This document shows, in pieces, positions 8,039 through 16,771 of a stretch of DNA of 64,000 nt; position 1 is the first letter of the stretch; each line of letters begins with the position of its first letter. Under the pieces are notes generated by a model. That model searched no databases. It was given only the letters and a program-made list of their open reading frames with translations, and was not told the origin of the DNA. Source of the stretch: Corynebacterium fournieri (GTDB lineage Bacteria; Actinomycetota; Actinomycetes; Mycobacteriales; Mycobacteriaceae); the NCBI RefSeq assembly GCF_030408775.1, contig NZ_CP047210.1, positions 62,001-126,000 on the forward strand. The letters are read 5' to 3'. A program made the position numbers and the translations under genes.

Positions 8039-9655
8039 ATGCGCTCGCCAGTGAAAGAACACCTCCAAGCCATCGTCGACGACGTCCGCGACCAAGACAG
8101 CGGGGAACGCGCCGACTACATCGACGTGCTCAAAAACGCCGACCCGGACAAGCTCGCGCTGGCCCTGTGTACCACCGACGGCCAGCTGTATTCCGTGGGT
8201 GACGAGGACTACGAGTTTTCCATCCAGTCCATCTCCAAACCCTTCGTCTACGCCCTCGCGCTGGACATGTACGGCCCCGACGAGGTGCATCAGCACGTCG
8301 GCGTGGAGCCGTCCGGCGAGCCGTTCAACATGCTTTCGCTTGACGACGACGGACGTCCCGCCAACCCCCTCATCAACGCGGGCGCCATCACGGTCAACCA
8401 GCTCATCGGCGGCCCCGACATCCCGGTGGAACAGCGCAGCGAGAAACTGCGGGACTACTTCTCCCGCCTGGCCGGCCGGGAGCTGGACGTCGACCAGCGC
8501 GTGCTGGACTCCGAGCTGGACAGCGCGGACCGCAACAAGGCCTTCGCCCACATGCTGCGCGAGGCCGGCATGATCACCGACGACGCCCACGACGCCGTGG
8601 CCAGCTACATCGCCCAGTGCGCGGTGCTTGTCACCGTGAAAGACCTCGCCGCCATGGCCGCCACCCTGGCCAACGGCGGCACGCAGCCCGTCACCGGTGA
8701 GAAGATCGTCTCCCCGGAAGCCGCCCGCCTGGCCCAGGCGGTGATGGTCTCCTCCGGCATGTACGACGCGTCGGGGCAGTGGATGGTCAACGTGGGCATC
8801 CCCGCAAAGTCCGGTGTGGCCGGCGGGCTGATCGGCACGCTGCCGGGGCAGCTCGGGATCGCGTCGCTAAGCCCCCGCTTGAACAAGCAGGGCAACTCCG
8901 TGCGCGGCGTGAAAATCTTCCGCGAGCTGTCCAGCTCGATGGGGCTGAACCTGCTGTCTTCCAACTACTACCTCGCGCCGGGCATCAAATCCGTCGAGCG
9001 GCGCGACGGCGCCGAGGTGGTGGAGCTGCAGGGGATGATCAACTTCACCGCCGCAGAGAAGATCCTGCGCGGGCTGACGCAGCGGCGCCTGCACTGCACA
9101 AAGCTCATCTTCGACGTCTCCAACGTCACCGGGTTTAACAAAGCCGGCCGCGACCTGATCAAAGACGGGCTGCTGCAGTTCAAGGACGACGGCTTTGAGG
9201 TGGCCATCTACGACCCCGACCACACCCTGTCCGACTGGACGTTCGCAGACGGCACCACCGCCCAAGCCATCCGCGACTTCACCGCGTCCTTTTCCGTGCC
9301 GGCCACCCGCGAGGAGGTCTACCGCGCCATCACCGCGCCCGGCAACTGGTGGGACAAGAAGGCGGAAGGAAACGCAGCTGAGCAGGGCGGCGAGTTCCAC
9401 GTCGAGGACCGGGAGTTCTCCGTCCAAGAAGCCGACAGCGACAGAGTGGTTTGGACCGTCGAACCCACCGAAAGCGAGTGGGACGACACCTCCCTCATCT
9501 TCGACATCGAGGAAGAAGACGGCGAAACCAAGGTCAACTTCACCCACCGTGGCGTGCGCCCGCACGACCGCGGCTACGAGGAGATTGCCAAGACCTGGAA
9601 GGACCGCATTGCCAAGGGGCTGCAGCCGCTAATCGGGCGGGAGGACAACTCCTAA
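8039..9655 (+). CDS. glsA: Glutaminase fused to STAS and SRPBCC domains
   Basis: 538 aa, much longer than a plain glutaminase (~310). Residues 1 to ~310 are the serine-dependent glutaminase (beta-lactamase fold) with SISK catalytic motif, NPLINAGAI and AKSGVAGG; it hydrolyses glutamine to glutamate and ammonia. About 318-410 is a STAS domain (VVELQGMINFTAAEKIL, KLIFDVSNVTGFNKAGRDL). About 414-533 is an SRPBCC/AHSA1-like domain (SVPATREEVYRAITAPGNWWDKKAEG, WTVEPTESEWDDTSLIFDI). Glutaminase-STAS fusions are known; the added SRPBCC domain looks unusual. TACACT (8027-8032) 6 nt upstream of ATG supports a leaderless start. The next gene begins 1 nt after its stop. Confidence 0.9.
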   Translation: MRSPVKEHLQAIVDDVRDQDSGERADYIDVLKNADPDKLALALCTTDGQLYSVGDEDYEFSIQSISKPFVYALALDMYGPDEVHQHVGVEPSGEPFNMLSLDDDGRPANPLINAGAITVNQLIGGPDIPVEQRSEKLRDYFSRLAGRELDVDQRVLDSELDSADRNKAFAHMLREAGMITDDAHDAVASYIAQCAVLVTVKDLAAMAATLANGGTQPVTGEKIVSPEAARLAQAVMVSSGMYDASGQWMVNVGIPAKSGVAGGLIGTLPGQLGIASLSPRLNKQGNSVRGVKIFRELSSSMGLNLLSSNYYLAPGIKSVERRDGAEVVELQGMINFTAAEKILRGLTQRRLHCTKLIFDVSNVTGFNKAGRDLIKDGLLQFKDDGFEVAIYDPDHTLSDWTFADGTTAQAIRDFTASFSVPATREEVYRAITAPGNWWDKKAEGNAAEQGGEFHVEDREFSVQEADSDRVVWTVEPTESEWDDTSLIFDIEEEDGETKVNFTHRGVRPHDRGYEEIAKTWKDRIAKGLQPLIGREDNS

Positions 9656-9656
9656 C

Positions 9657-10814
9657 ATGCTCGACCGCACGATTTGGTGGCACGTCTACCCGCTGGCCGC
9701 CCTCGGTGCGCCGATTCGGGAAGAGAAGGATCGCGCGCACCGGCTGCGGGCGCTGGAGCCGTGGCTGGACTACCTCATCGAGCTCGGCTGCAACGGCCTG
9801 CTGCTCGGGCCCATCTTCGAGTCCGCAACCCACGGCTACGACACGCTGGACCACTTCCGCATCGACTCGCGCCTCGGCGACGACGCCGACTTTGACTGGC
9901 TCATCAGCGCCTGCCGCGACCGCGGCATCCACGTCATGCTCGACGGCGTGTTCAACCACGTCGCGCGCACCCACCCCTGGGTGGAGCAAGGACTGGCCGG
10001 CAACACCGACTGGGAGGGCCACGGCGAGCTGGCCGCCCTCCACCACGCCGACCCCGCCATCAAGGACGCGGTGGCGGACATCATGTGCCACTGGCTGCGC
10101 CGCGGCATCAGCGGCTGGCGCCTGGACGTCGCCTACGCCGTACCGCCCGAGTTCTGGCGCGAGGTGCTCGCCCGGGTCCGAGACGAGTTCCCCGACGCGA
10201 TGTTCCTCGGCGAGGTCATCCACGGCGACTATTCGCAGATTGCCGCAGAGGGCACCCTCGATGCCGTGACCCAGTACGAGCTGTGGAAGGCCACTTGGTC
10301 CTCGCTGGTGGACGTGAATTTTTGGGAGCTCGCCCACGCGCTCGAACGGCACCCGGCCGATGTACTGCCCAACACGTTCGTGGGCAACCACGACGTGGAC
10401 CGCATCGTCTCCACCGTGGGGGAGGACAAGGCGGTGCTGGCCGCGGCGGTGCTCATGACCACCCCCGGCATGCCGTCTGTCTACTACGGCGACGAGCAGG
10501 GCTTCACCGGCACCCGCGGCGAGGGCTGGTCCGCCGACGACAGCGTGCGACCGGCCCTGCCCGCCTCACCCGCGGAGCTTTCGCCCCTGGGCGGGTGGAT
10601 GTTCACTGAGCATCAGAGGCTCATTGCTTTGCGACGTCGCAATGCGTGGCTCACCCACTCCCACCTCGAAGTGCTGGACAAGACCAACGAGACCATCTCG
10701 TTTCGCTGCTCCGACGGCGAGCAGTCGCTGCAGACGGACCTCTGGCTTGAACCCGCCCCCGGCGTGCGGGTGCATGCGAACGGCGAAGAGCTCTACAGCT
10801 GGATGTTGAAGTAG
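9657..10814 (+). CDS. Alpha-amylase family (GH13) glycosidase
   Basis: 385 aa, a compact GH13 enzyme without signal peptide, hence cytoplasmic. All four family motifs are visible: DGVFNHVA (near residue 95), GWRLDVAY with the nucleophile Asp (~156), FLGEVIHG with the acid/base Glu (~186), and FVGNHDVDR (~240). It lacks the long C-terminal beta domain of typical amylases. Substrate is unclear: alpha-glucan, maltodextrin or trehalose-type sugars are possible. It starts directly after the glutaminase gene, so both probably share one transcript. Its 3' end overlaps the convergent secreted protein by 22 bp. Confidence 0.85.
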   Translation: MLDRTIWWHVYPLAALGAPIREEKDRAHRLRALEPWLDYLIELGCNGLLLGPIFESATHGYDTLDHFRIDSRLGDDADFDWLISACRDRGIHVMLDGVFNHVARTHPWVEQGLAGNTDWEGHGELAALHHADPAIKDAVADIMCHWLRRGISGWRLDVAYAVPPEFWREVLARVRDEFPDAMFLGEVIHGDYSQIAAEGTLDAVTQYELWKATWSSLVDVNFWELAHALERHPADVLPNTFVGNHDVDRIVSTVGEDKAVLAAAVLMTTPGMPSVYYGDEQGFTGTRGEGWSADDSVRPALPASPAELSPLGGWMFTEHQRLIALRRRNAWLTHSHLEVLDKTNETISFRCSDGEQSLQTDLWLEPAPGVRVHANGEELYSWMLK

Positions 10815-11338
10815 GCGAGGATCTGCGTGAGCGCGTCACGCAGGATCTTCAAAATGTCCGGCAGCTGCAGTGTGGCCACGTTCGCCACCGGCACCTCGAA
10901 GGTCGGAGTGCCCGCCGGGGCGAGGTTGATCTGCAGTTGTTGCTGCTGCGGTTTTTGCTGTTGTTGCGGCTGCGGCTGCTGGGTCTGCTGCTTCGGGGCC
11001 GGTGCCTGGTTCTGCGGCTGGCTCTGGCTCTGGGGCTGGCTCTGCGCCGGCTTGCCCTGGGTGCCCTTCAGGCCGCAGCGGTTCGCGGCTTCGTCGACAC
11101 GCGAGAGTGCGTCGAGGATCTGCGGGCCGCGGCGGTCAAACGCGGCGATCGCGCGGGCCTGGCGGACTTTCTGCTGGTAGTCGGCGTCGTTGGTCCAGTA
11201 GCGCGAGGCCTGGTCGCAGGAGATCGGGCCGGATGGCAGCTTGGCCAGGGCGTCGTCGATGGTGTCTGCGCTGGCGGTCGGCGCGAGGGCGACGGTTCCG
11301 GCGACGATGCCGGTCATGGCGAGGGTGCGAATCTTCAT
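10793..11338 (-). CDS. Secreted protein with Gln-rich linker, unknown function
   Basis: 181 aa. Signal peptide MKIRTLAMTGIVAGTVALAPTASA with cleavage after ASA, then a helical N-terminal part with two cysteines (ISCDQASRYW, ANRCGLKG) that could form a disulphide, a Gln/Pro-rich linker of about 45 residues, and a short hydrophobic/amphipathic C-terminus (VANVATLQLPDILKILRDALTQILAYFNIQL). ATG at 11338 gives the signal peptide; the longer frame does not. The pattern resembles secreted corynebacterial proteins of unknown role. The C-terminal helix might bind membrane. Confidence 0.65.
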   Translation of the reverse strand: MKIRTLAMTGIVAGTVALAPTASADTIDDALAKLPSGPISCDQASRYWTNDADYQQKVRQARAIAAFDRRGPQILDALSRVDEAANRCGLKGTQGKPAQSQPQSQSQPQNQAPAPKQQTQQPQPQQQQKPQQQQLQINLAPAGTPTFEVPVANVATLQLPDILKILRDALTQILAYFNIQL

Positions 11339-11408
11339 GCAGGCCAGTATGTCACGGATGGGGCAAATGTGGCAGGTGTGGCGTAAAGCTTTGTGGCCCA
11401 AAAGCCAA

Positions 11409-11474
11409 ATCCAGCTAGTAGGTTCCAGCTTTCAGGCCGAAAAGGGGCTGTTAGCTGAGTCCTACTAGCTGGAT
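11409..11474. repeat. Long inverted repeat / extended hairpin
   Basis: Perfect 14-bp arms (atccagctagtagg at 11409-11422 and its complement at 11461-11474) enclose further shorter pairings (cagct/agctg, cag/ctg, cc/gg), so the 66 bases can fold into one long imperfect hairpin. It lies between two secreted-protein genes on the minus strand. It has no T-tract; it could terminate, act as an RNA element, or be a relic of a mobile repeat. Confidence 0.6.
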
Positions 11475-11489
11475 CTAGCCAGAGGCGGC

Positions 11490-12056
11490 CTACTTTGGGC
11501 GTTTTTCGCATCCCACGCCGTCGCCGTCGCGGTCCAGGTGGGATCCATACCCTGCCTCTCCGCGGCGAATCGGGCGGCCAAGATCATTCCAAACTGCCCG
11601 GCAGTTCGGATACGATTTCGATGCCGCTGCCGGGCGCGGTGCAGGGGCTGGTGCAGGCGCAGGGGCTGGTGCCGGGCGCGGTGCAGGGGCTGGTGCAGGC
11701 GCAGGGGCTGGTGCAGGCGCTGGCTTCGCCGCCGGGTGGCACGGAATGAGCTGTGGTGCCGGGTTCGGGATAATACCCTGCTTCATCGCCCAGCACACGC
11801 CACCAGCGATCGCCGCATTGACGGCGATGACCCCCACAACGCCGAGAACGATTTCTAGTGTGGTGAGTTCTTCATCGACTGCCGGAGTAGAGGGGGAAGT
11901 CGTAGCGGTTTCAGTCGGGGATGGGGTGACGGCTACCGAAGTGGGTGCCGAGGCAGACGGCGTGGCAGTGGGTTCTAGGGCGCTGGCGGTGGGGACGAAG
12001 AGTGCACCGGCGGCGAGGGAAGCTGCGGTGATCGCAGATACAAGAGATTTCTTCAC
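11490..12056 (-). CDS. Secreted or membrane Excalibur-domain protein with Pro-Ala linker
   Basis: 188 aa starting at a GTG. N-terminal signal peptide (MKKSLVSAITAASLAAGALFVPTASA), a Thr/Ser/Pro region, a hydrophobic segment (TLEIVLGVVGVIAVNAAIAGGVCWAM), two blocks of repeated Pro-Ala separated by Arg, and a C-terminal Excalibur domain (SYPNCRAVWNDLGRPIRRGEAGY..LDRDGDGVGCE), whose DxDxDGxxCE motif binds calcium. The Pro-Ala stretch would span the wall and display the Excalibur domain. The DNA coding for it (about 11630-11725) is a GC-rich repeat open to slippage. An AATAAT box 7 nt before the GTG fits a leaderless start. Confidence 0.75.
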   Translation of the reverse strand: MKKSLVSAITAASLAAGALFVPTASALEPTATPSASAPTSVAVTPSPTETATTSPSTPAVDEELTTLEIVLGVVGVIAVNAAIAGGVCWAMKQGIIPNPAPQLIPCHPAAKPAPAPAPAPAPAPAPRPAPAPAPAPAPAPRPAAASKSYPNCRAVWNDLGRPIRRGEAGYGSHLDRDGDGVGCEKRPK

Positions 12057-12092
12057 GCTCCTAATTATTTCACAGCTGTTTGAGAGCAGTTT

Positions 12093-13403
12093 TTACGCCC
12101 CGACGAAGCGGCGGATCAGGGAGCGGTACGCCCGCACGGTCAGGTCCACGTCCTCCACGGCGACGGATTCGTCGTGGCTATGCAGCTGGCCCAGCACGGA
12201 ACCCAGCGTCTCGTCGCGGGCGTGCAGCGCGAAGCCGTAGCCCACGCCGCCTTTACGACGGGCAAAGCGCAGGTCCGACCCGCCGGCGGCGATGGTCGGC
12301 ACGACTGGCACGCCGGGGAAGAATTCGTTGAAGGTGGACAGGATGGCGTCGTAAAGCGGACCGCTCGTGGGGGAGACGGTGCCCTCCTCGGTGATGAGGT
12401 GGGTGATCTCCACCTCGTCGGCGAGGTCGCCGAGCGCCTCACGCAACAGCTCGTCGATCTCGTCCTGCGTCTGGCCCGGCAGGGGGCGGATGTCCAACTC
12501 CATCCACGCCACCGACGGCAGCACGTTAATCGCGTCGCCGGCGCGCAGTACGGTCGGCGAGAGGGTCAGGTGACTCATGGCGTGGGAGTAGCTCTCGAGC
12601 TGGCCGAACGCCTCGTAGCCCTCGCCGCGCAGCAGGGCCGCCTCGGTGTCCGGGTCGAACTTCCAGGCGCGGACGTAGCCTTCCCAGATGTCGTCGCTGC
12701 GCACGGCCGGTTCGATCGCGGCCACGCGCCGGGCCACTTCACCGATCTTCGCCACCGCCATGTCCCGGCCGAACGGGGCGGAGCCGTGGCCCGCGTCGCC
12801 GTGCACGGTCAAGCGGCGCTGGCCCGCGCCCTTCTCGCCCACGACCACCACCAGCGCGTCGGAGCCATCAACAGCGGGGATGTGGGAGCCGCCCTCCTCG
12901 GACAGGCAGTTGTCCCAGGAGAAGTCGGCGTTGTCAGCCAGCCAGGCGGCACCCAGGCCCCCGCGCGCCTCCTCGTCGGCGCAGCCCACAAAGGTCACGG
13001 TGCCGCGGGGGCGCTCACCCCGCGCCACGTCGCGCACGCACGCCGCCATCGCCGCGGTGATGTAGAGCATGTCTGTGGCACCCCTGCCAAAAACGCGCCC
13101 GTCGACGATCTCGCCGCCGAAGGGTTCGTGGGTCCACTTGTCCTTATCCACCGGCACGACGTCGGTGTGGCCGAGCAGGGTCAGCGGCTCAGCCTCTGGG
13201 TCGGTGCCCTCCACGGTGAAGGCGATGGACACGCGCCCGGGGTGGGGCTCGTAGCGCTGAACGCGGACGCCGGTACCTGCGAAGAAAGCCTCGAGCGTGC
13301 CGGCGTTTGTTGCTTCCTGTCCAGAATCTGCCGTGAGATAGTTGACACATCCGTTTTGGATGAGGTTCTGCAATAGTTCGAGGGTGTCATGGGTTAGGCT
13401 CAT
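12093..13403 (-). CDS. M20 family metallopeptidase (succinyl-diaminopimelate desuccinylase / dipeptidase type)
   Basis: 436 aa, cytoplasmic. M20 marks: LLGHTDVVPV (first zinc His and Asp), GRGATDML, the catalytic and zinc Glu in CADEEARGG, HGDAGHGSAP in the dimerisation domain and a late H in ALHARDE. These enzymes hydrolyse dipeptides, N-acyl amino acids or N-succinyl groups; the exact substrate cannot be read. ATG at 13403 follows a TAGGCT box by 8 nt. It is divergent from a TetR-type regulator with 40 bp between starts, so that regulator is a likely controller. Confidence 0.8.
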   Translation of the reverse strand: MSLTHDTLELLQNLIQNGCVNYLTADSGQEATNAGTLEAFFAGTGVRVQRYEPHPGRVSIAFTVEGTDPEAEPLTLLGHTDVVPVDKDKWTHEPFGGEIVDGRVFGRGATDMLYITAAMAACVRDVARGERPRGTVTFVGCADEEARGGLGAAWLADNADFSWDNCLSEEGGSHIPAVDGSDALVVVVGEKGAGQRRLTVHGDAGHGSAPFGRDMAVAKIGEVARRVAAIEPAVRSDDIWEGYVRAWKFDPDTEAALLRGEGYEAFGQLESYSHAMSHLTLSPTVLRAGDAINVLPSVAWMELDIRPLPGQTQDEIDELLREALGDLADEVEITHLITEEGTVSPTSGPLYDAILSTFNEFFPGVPVVPTIAAGGSDLRFARRKGGVGYGFALHARDETLGSVLGQLHSHDESVAVEDVDLTVRAYRSLIRRFVGA

Positions 13404-13443
13404 AGCAGATAAGCCTAACGTTGGATACCCCTGGAGCATCAGG

Positions 13444-14034
13444 ATGAACGAACACTCTCTGCCCGGCCGTCGCTCGGAAAGCACTGACCCCCGGGCGCTG
13501 CGCACGCGCAAGGCGCTTGTCGACGCCGCCCTGCGCCTCCTCAACGAGCACGAAGTGGCGGATCTCAACGTCTCCCAGATTGTGAAAGAGGCCGGTGTCA
13601 GCCGCCAGGTCTTCTACCAGCACTTCGCCGACCGCGACGCGCTGATTCTGGCCGTCGCCGCGGACTGGGTGCTCGACGCGTACGAGCGCTTCGCGGAGCG
13701 TTTCGAGATCGACCAGAACTTCGAGGCGTCAGTCGTCGAACTGGCTAGCGTCGTCGACGGAAAAAACGAAGCTGCCGTGCGCCTGATCGATTCCCCGGTG
13801 CACACCGTGTTGGACAACGAAGTGCAGCGCGTTATGCAGGACACGATGCGCGAGCAGCTGCTACCGCGCTCGAAGGAGTGGGGGGATGCGGACACCGAGC
13901 TAGTCGCCGACATGTCCCGCGTCTACGTCGCCGGCATACAGCGCCTCATTGAGCAGTGCGTCCGCGAAGGCTGCACCGCGGAGGAGATCGGCCGCCGCGC
14001 CGAAGCCGTGCGCCGTGTGTTCATTCGTGAGTAA
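13444..14034 (+). CDS. TetR family transcriptional regulator
   Basis: 196 aa. Residues about 15-65 are a TetR DNA-binding domain: RTRKALVDAALRLLNEHEVADLNVSQIVKEAGVSRQVFYQHFADRDALI (split here by its helices), followed by an all-helical ligand domain. GGAG lies 8-9 nt before the ATG. It is divergent from the M20 peptidase gene and 9 bp upstream of amn, so it could regulate either. Ligand unknown. Confidence 0.85.
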   Translation: MNEHSLPGRRSESTDPRALRTRKALVDAALRLLNEHEVADLNVSQIVKEAGVSRQVFYQHFADRDALILAVAADWVLDAYERFAERFEIDQNFEASVVELASVVDGKNEAAVRLIDSPVHTVLDNEVQRVMQDTMREQLLPRSKEWGDADTELVADMSRVYVAGIQRLIEQCVREGCTAEEIGRRAEAVRRVFIRE

Positions 14035-14043
14035 CCTGGCTGC

Positions 14044-15402
14044 ATGTGTGAGGTACCGGAGGTCGTCGCAAAGCTTCAAGCCCTCTACGAAAAGTCGTGC
14101 GACATCGCGCGATCGGGGCAGTTCGACCGCTACGGGGAGGTGCGCTACCCCAAGCTGACAGTTGAGGTGCTGCAGTGGCGCCCCATCGACCGCTCCGAGC
14201 CCTTCGGCTACGTCGACGAGGCCGGCACGTACTCCGCCGTGATCTCGCGGCCCGACCTGATGGAGGGCTACCTCACCGCCCAACTTGAGGCGTTGACCTC
14301 GAACTACCCGTGCGACGTGCAGGTGGACTACTCCGATGTGGTCATCCCGCCCGCCTACATCAAAGGCATGCCGCCTATCGACGAAACGCTGAACCTGCCG
14401 CGGCCCACCCTCGACGAAGTCCACGACGCAATCGTCGACGGCCACTGGGACGCCTTCAACGGAGCCGAAAAGCCGCTGTTCCACTTCGGCCCGCAACGCT
14501 TCGACCTCGCACTGGCGCGACTCGAGCACTACACCGGAATCGAAGCCGACTCGCTGCAGCGGTTCATCCTCTTCACCAACTACGCCATGCACGTCACCGA
14601 ATTCGTGAAATTCGGGCTGCGGGAACTATCCGACCCCGAATCGCGCTACACCCGGCTGGTGCTGCCCAGCGGCGAGACCGTCTCCGACACCGTGGCGCTG
14701 GAGGATCTTGAGCTCGGCTCGAAATTCCAGATGCCGCGCTACGACCTGGTCACCGAGAACGGCGACGGCATCACCATGATCAACATCGGGGTCGGCCCCT
14801 CCAACGCGAAAACCATCACGGACTCGCTGGCGGTGCTGCGCCCGGAGGCGTGGATCATGATCGGCCACTGCGCCGGCCTAGACGCGCGCATGCGCATCGG
14901 CGATTTGATTTTGGGCAACGCCTACGAGCGCCACGACCACGTGCTGGACGACTATCTGCGCCGCGAGCTGCCCATCCCCGCCGTGCCCGAAATCCAGCGC
15001 ACCCTGGAAAAAGCGGTGTCGAAGGTCTACGGCTCCGACGCGTCGCTCATGCGCACCGGCACCGTGCTGAGCACCGGCGACCGGAACTGGGAGTGGAAGG
15101 ACCCGCGCGACCTGTGGGAGTGGCTGCGCGGATCCACCGCCGCGGCCGTGGACATGGAATCCTGCACCGTCGCCGCGAACGGCTACCGCTACCGGGTGCC
15201 GTACGGCACCCTGCTGGCGGTGTCCGACCTGCCGCTGCACGCCGTGCCGAAGCTGCCGGCCGGGGCCCAGGCGTTCTACTCCAACTCGAAAGAGGCCCAC
15301 GTGATGTGCGCGGTGCGGGCGGTGGAGAAGCTCGCGCGGCACCCGGAGCGGCTGCGGACCCGCAAGCTGCGGCGCGCGATCGGCGAGGTGCCGTTTAGGT
15401 AG
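14044..15402 (+). CDS. amn: AMP nucleosidase
   Basis: 452 aa; the E. coli enzyme has 484. The N-terminal AMP-nucleosidase domain (about 1-165) is followed by a nucleoside-phosphorylase-like domain: GITMINIGVGPSNAKTITD, MIGHCAGLDARMRIGD, VDMESCTVAANGYRYRVPYGTLLAVSDLPLH. It splits AMP into adenine and ribose 5-phosphate in the cytoplasm. A TAACCT box 6 nt before ATG supports a leaderless start. The gene ends 3 bp before the end of the convergent DAACS transporter. Confidence 0.92.
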   Translation: MCEVPEVVAKLQALYEKSCDIARSGQFDRYGEVRYPKLTVEVLQWRPIDRSEPFGYVDEAGTYSAVISRPDLMEGYLTAQLEALTSNYPCDVQVDYSDVVIPPAYIKGMPPIDETLNLPRPTLDEVHDAIVDGHWDAFNGAEKPLFHFGPQRFDLALARLEHYTGIEADSLQRFILFTNYAMHVTEFVKFGLRELSDPESRYTRLVLPSGETVSDTVALEDLELGSKFQMPRYDLVTENGDGITMINIGVGPSNAKTITDSLAVLRPEAWIMIGHCAGLDARMRIGDLILGNAYERHDHVLDDYLRRELPIPAVPEIQRTLEKAVSKVYGSDASLMRTGTVLSTGDRNWEWKDPRDLWEWLRGSTAAAVDMESCTVAANGYRYRVPYGTLLAVSDLPLHAVPKLPAGAQAFYSNSKEAHVMCAVRAVEKLARHPERLRTRKLRRAIGEVPFR

Positions 15403-15405
15403 GGG

Positions 15406-16635
15406 CTACCAGCGGCTTTCGTCGAGGATCTTCTCCCGCTTGGCCACCACCGTGGCCACGACGGACTGGCCGGTGACGTTGACGGCGGTGCGGCCCATGT
15501 CGATGATCGGGTCGACTGCCAGCAGCAGGCCCACGCCGGAGAGCGGCAGGCCCAGGGTGGACAGGGTGAGGGTGAGCATGACCGTTGCGCCGGTGGTGCC
15601 AGCGGTGGCCGCGGAGCCGAGCACGGACACGATCACGATGAGCAGGTAGTCCGACACGGCCAGGTCGATGCCGTAGAACTGGGCGACGAACAGGGCGGCG
15701 ATGGCGGGGTAGATGGAGGCGCAGCCGTCCATCTTTGTGGTCGCGCCCAGCGGGATGGCGAAGGAGGCGTAGGAGGAGGGCACGCCCATCGCTTCTTCGG
15801 TGGTGCGCTGGGTGACCGGCATGACGCCCATGGAGGAGCGGGTGGCAAAGCCCAGCGTGGTCACCGGCCAGACGCGGCGGAAGAACTCCAGCACGGGGAT
15901 GCGGTGCGCGGCCAGAACCACCGGGTAGAGCACGAACAGCACCAGCGCGAGGCCGATGTAGATGGCCAGCACGAACTTGCCCAGGGAGCCGAGGGCGTCC
16001 CAGCCGTAGGAGGCCACGGCGTTGCCGATGAGCGCGGCGGTGCCGATGGGGGCGAGGCGGATGATCCACCACAGCACTTCCTGGACGACCTTGAGCAGGG
16101 ATTCGTTGAACGCGATGAAGGGCTCGGCGGGCTTGCCCACGCGCACTGCGGCGATGCCGAACAGCAGCGAGATCACCAGGATCTGCAGCACGTTGAACTT
16201 CACGGAGTCGCTGGAGACGCCGAGGCCGAAGATGTTGGCGGGCACCACGGAGTTTAAAAAGCCCATCCAGGAGCCGGTGGAGGACGGCTCCGCCGCGGTT
16301 GCCGCGTCCACCGAGGTGTTGGCGCCGGGCTTGACCAGAAGGCCGACCCCGATGCCGATGAGCACGGAGAACAGTGCGGTGATGGCGAACCAGACCAGGG
16401 TTTGCGCGGCCAGGCGCGCGGCGTTGGTGACTTGGCGCAGGTTGGCCACGGAGGTGATCACGGCGGTGAATACCAGCGGCGGGATCAGCAGTTTCAGCAG
16501 CTTGACGTAGGTGGATCCGACCCAGTCCAGGGTTGCTGCCAGGGGTTCGACGTCCACGGCGAGAAAGCCGAGGGCGAGGCCGATGATGAGGCCGTAGATG
16601 ACTTGTGCGCCGAAGCTTGTTGCCCACTTAGGCAT
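15406..16635 (-). CDS. DAACS family sodium/proton:amino acid or dicarboxylate symporter
   Basis: 409 aa with eight or more hydrophobic helices and two re-entrant loops. Family marks: LLKLLIPPLVFTAVITSVANL, TRSSMGVMPVTQR (serine-rich hairpin), ATTKMDGCASIYPA, SVLGSAATAGTTGATV and DPIIDMGRTAVNVTG. Members carry glutamate, aspartate, C4-dicarboxylates, serine/threonine or cystine; the pattern near TRSS is nearer to neutral amino acid or cystine carriers, but this is weak. AGAAGGAG precedes the ATG at good distance. It sits divergent from the sirtuin gene. Confidence 0.88.
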   Translation of the reverse strand: MPKWATSFGAQVIYGLIIGLALGFLAVDVEPLAATLDWVGSTYVKLLKLLIPPLVFTAVITSVANLRQVTNAARLAAQTLVWFAITALFSVLIGIGVGLLVKPGANTSVDAATAAEPSSTGSWMGFLNSVVPANIFGLGVSSDSVKFNVLQILVISLLFGIAAVRVGKPAEPFIAFNESLLKVVQEVLWWIIRLAPIGTAALIGNAVASYGWDALGSLGKFVLAIYIGLALVLFVLYPVVLAAHRIPVLEFFRRVWPVTTLGFATRSSMGVMPVTQRTTEEAMGVPSSYASFAIPLGATTKMDGCASIYPAIAALFVAQFYGIDLAVSDYLLIVIVSVLGSAATAGTTGATVMLTLTLSTLGLPLSGVGLLLAVDPIIDMGRTAVNVTGQSVVATVVAKREKILDESRW

Positions 16636-16771
16636 GCGGGGCTCCTTCTAGACAGAACTGTTCATTTATGTGTTTAAGACGTGGATAACCTACTCCGTTG
16701 CTACCAAAATGCAAACTGGGCAAACAGACAACACGGTCTGTTTGTGGTTGTCGGTCTACACTGCCCAAAAC

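Noticed and set aside
11409-11474. Integron attC site
   Set aside because: The hairpin lacks the conserved RYYYAAC/GTTRRRY ends and no integrase is near.
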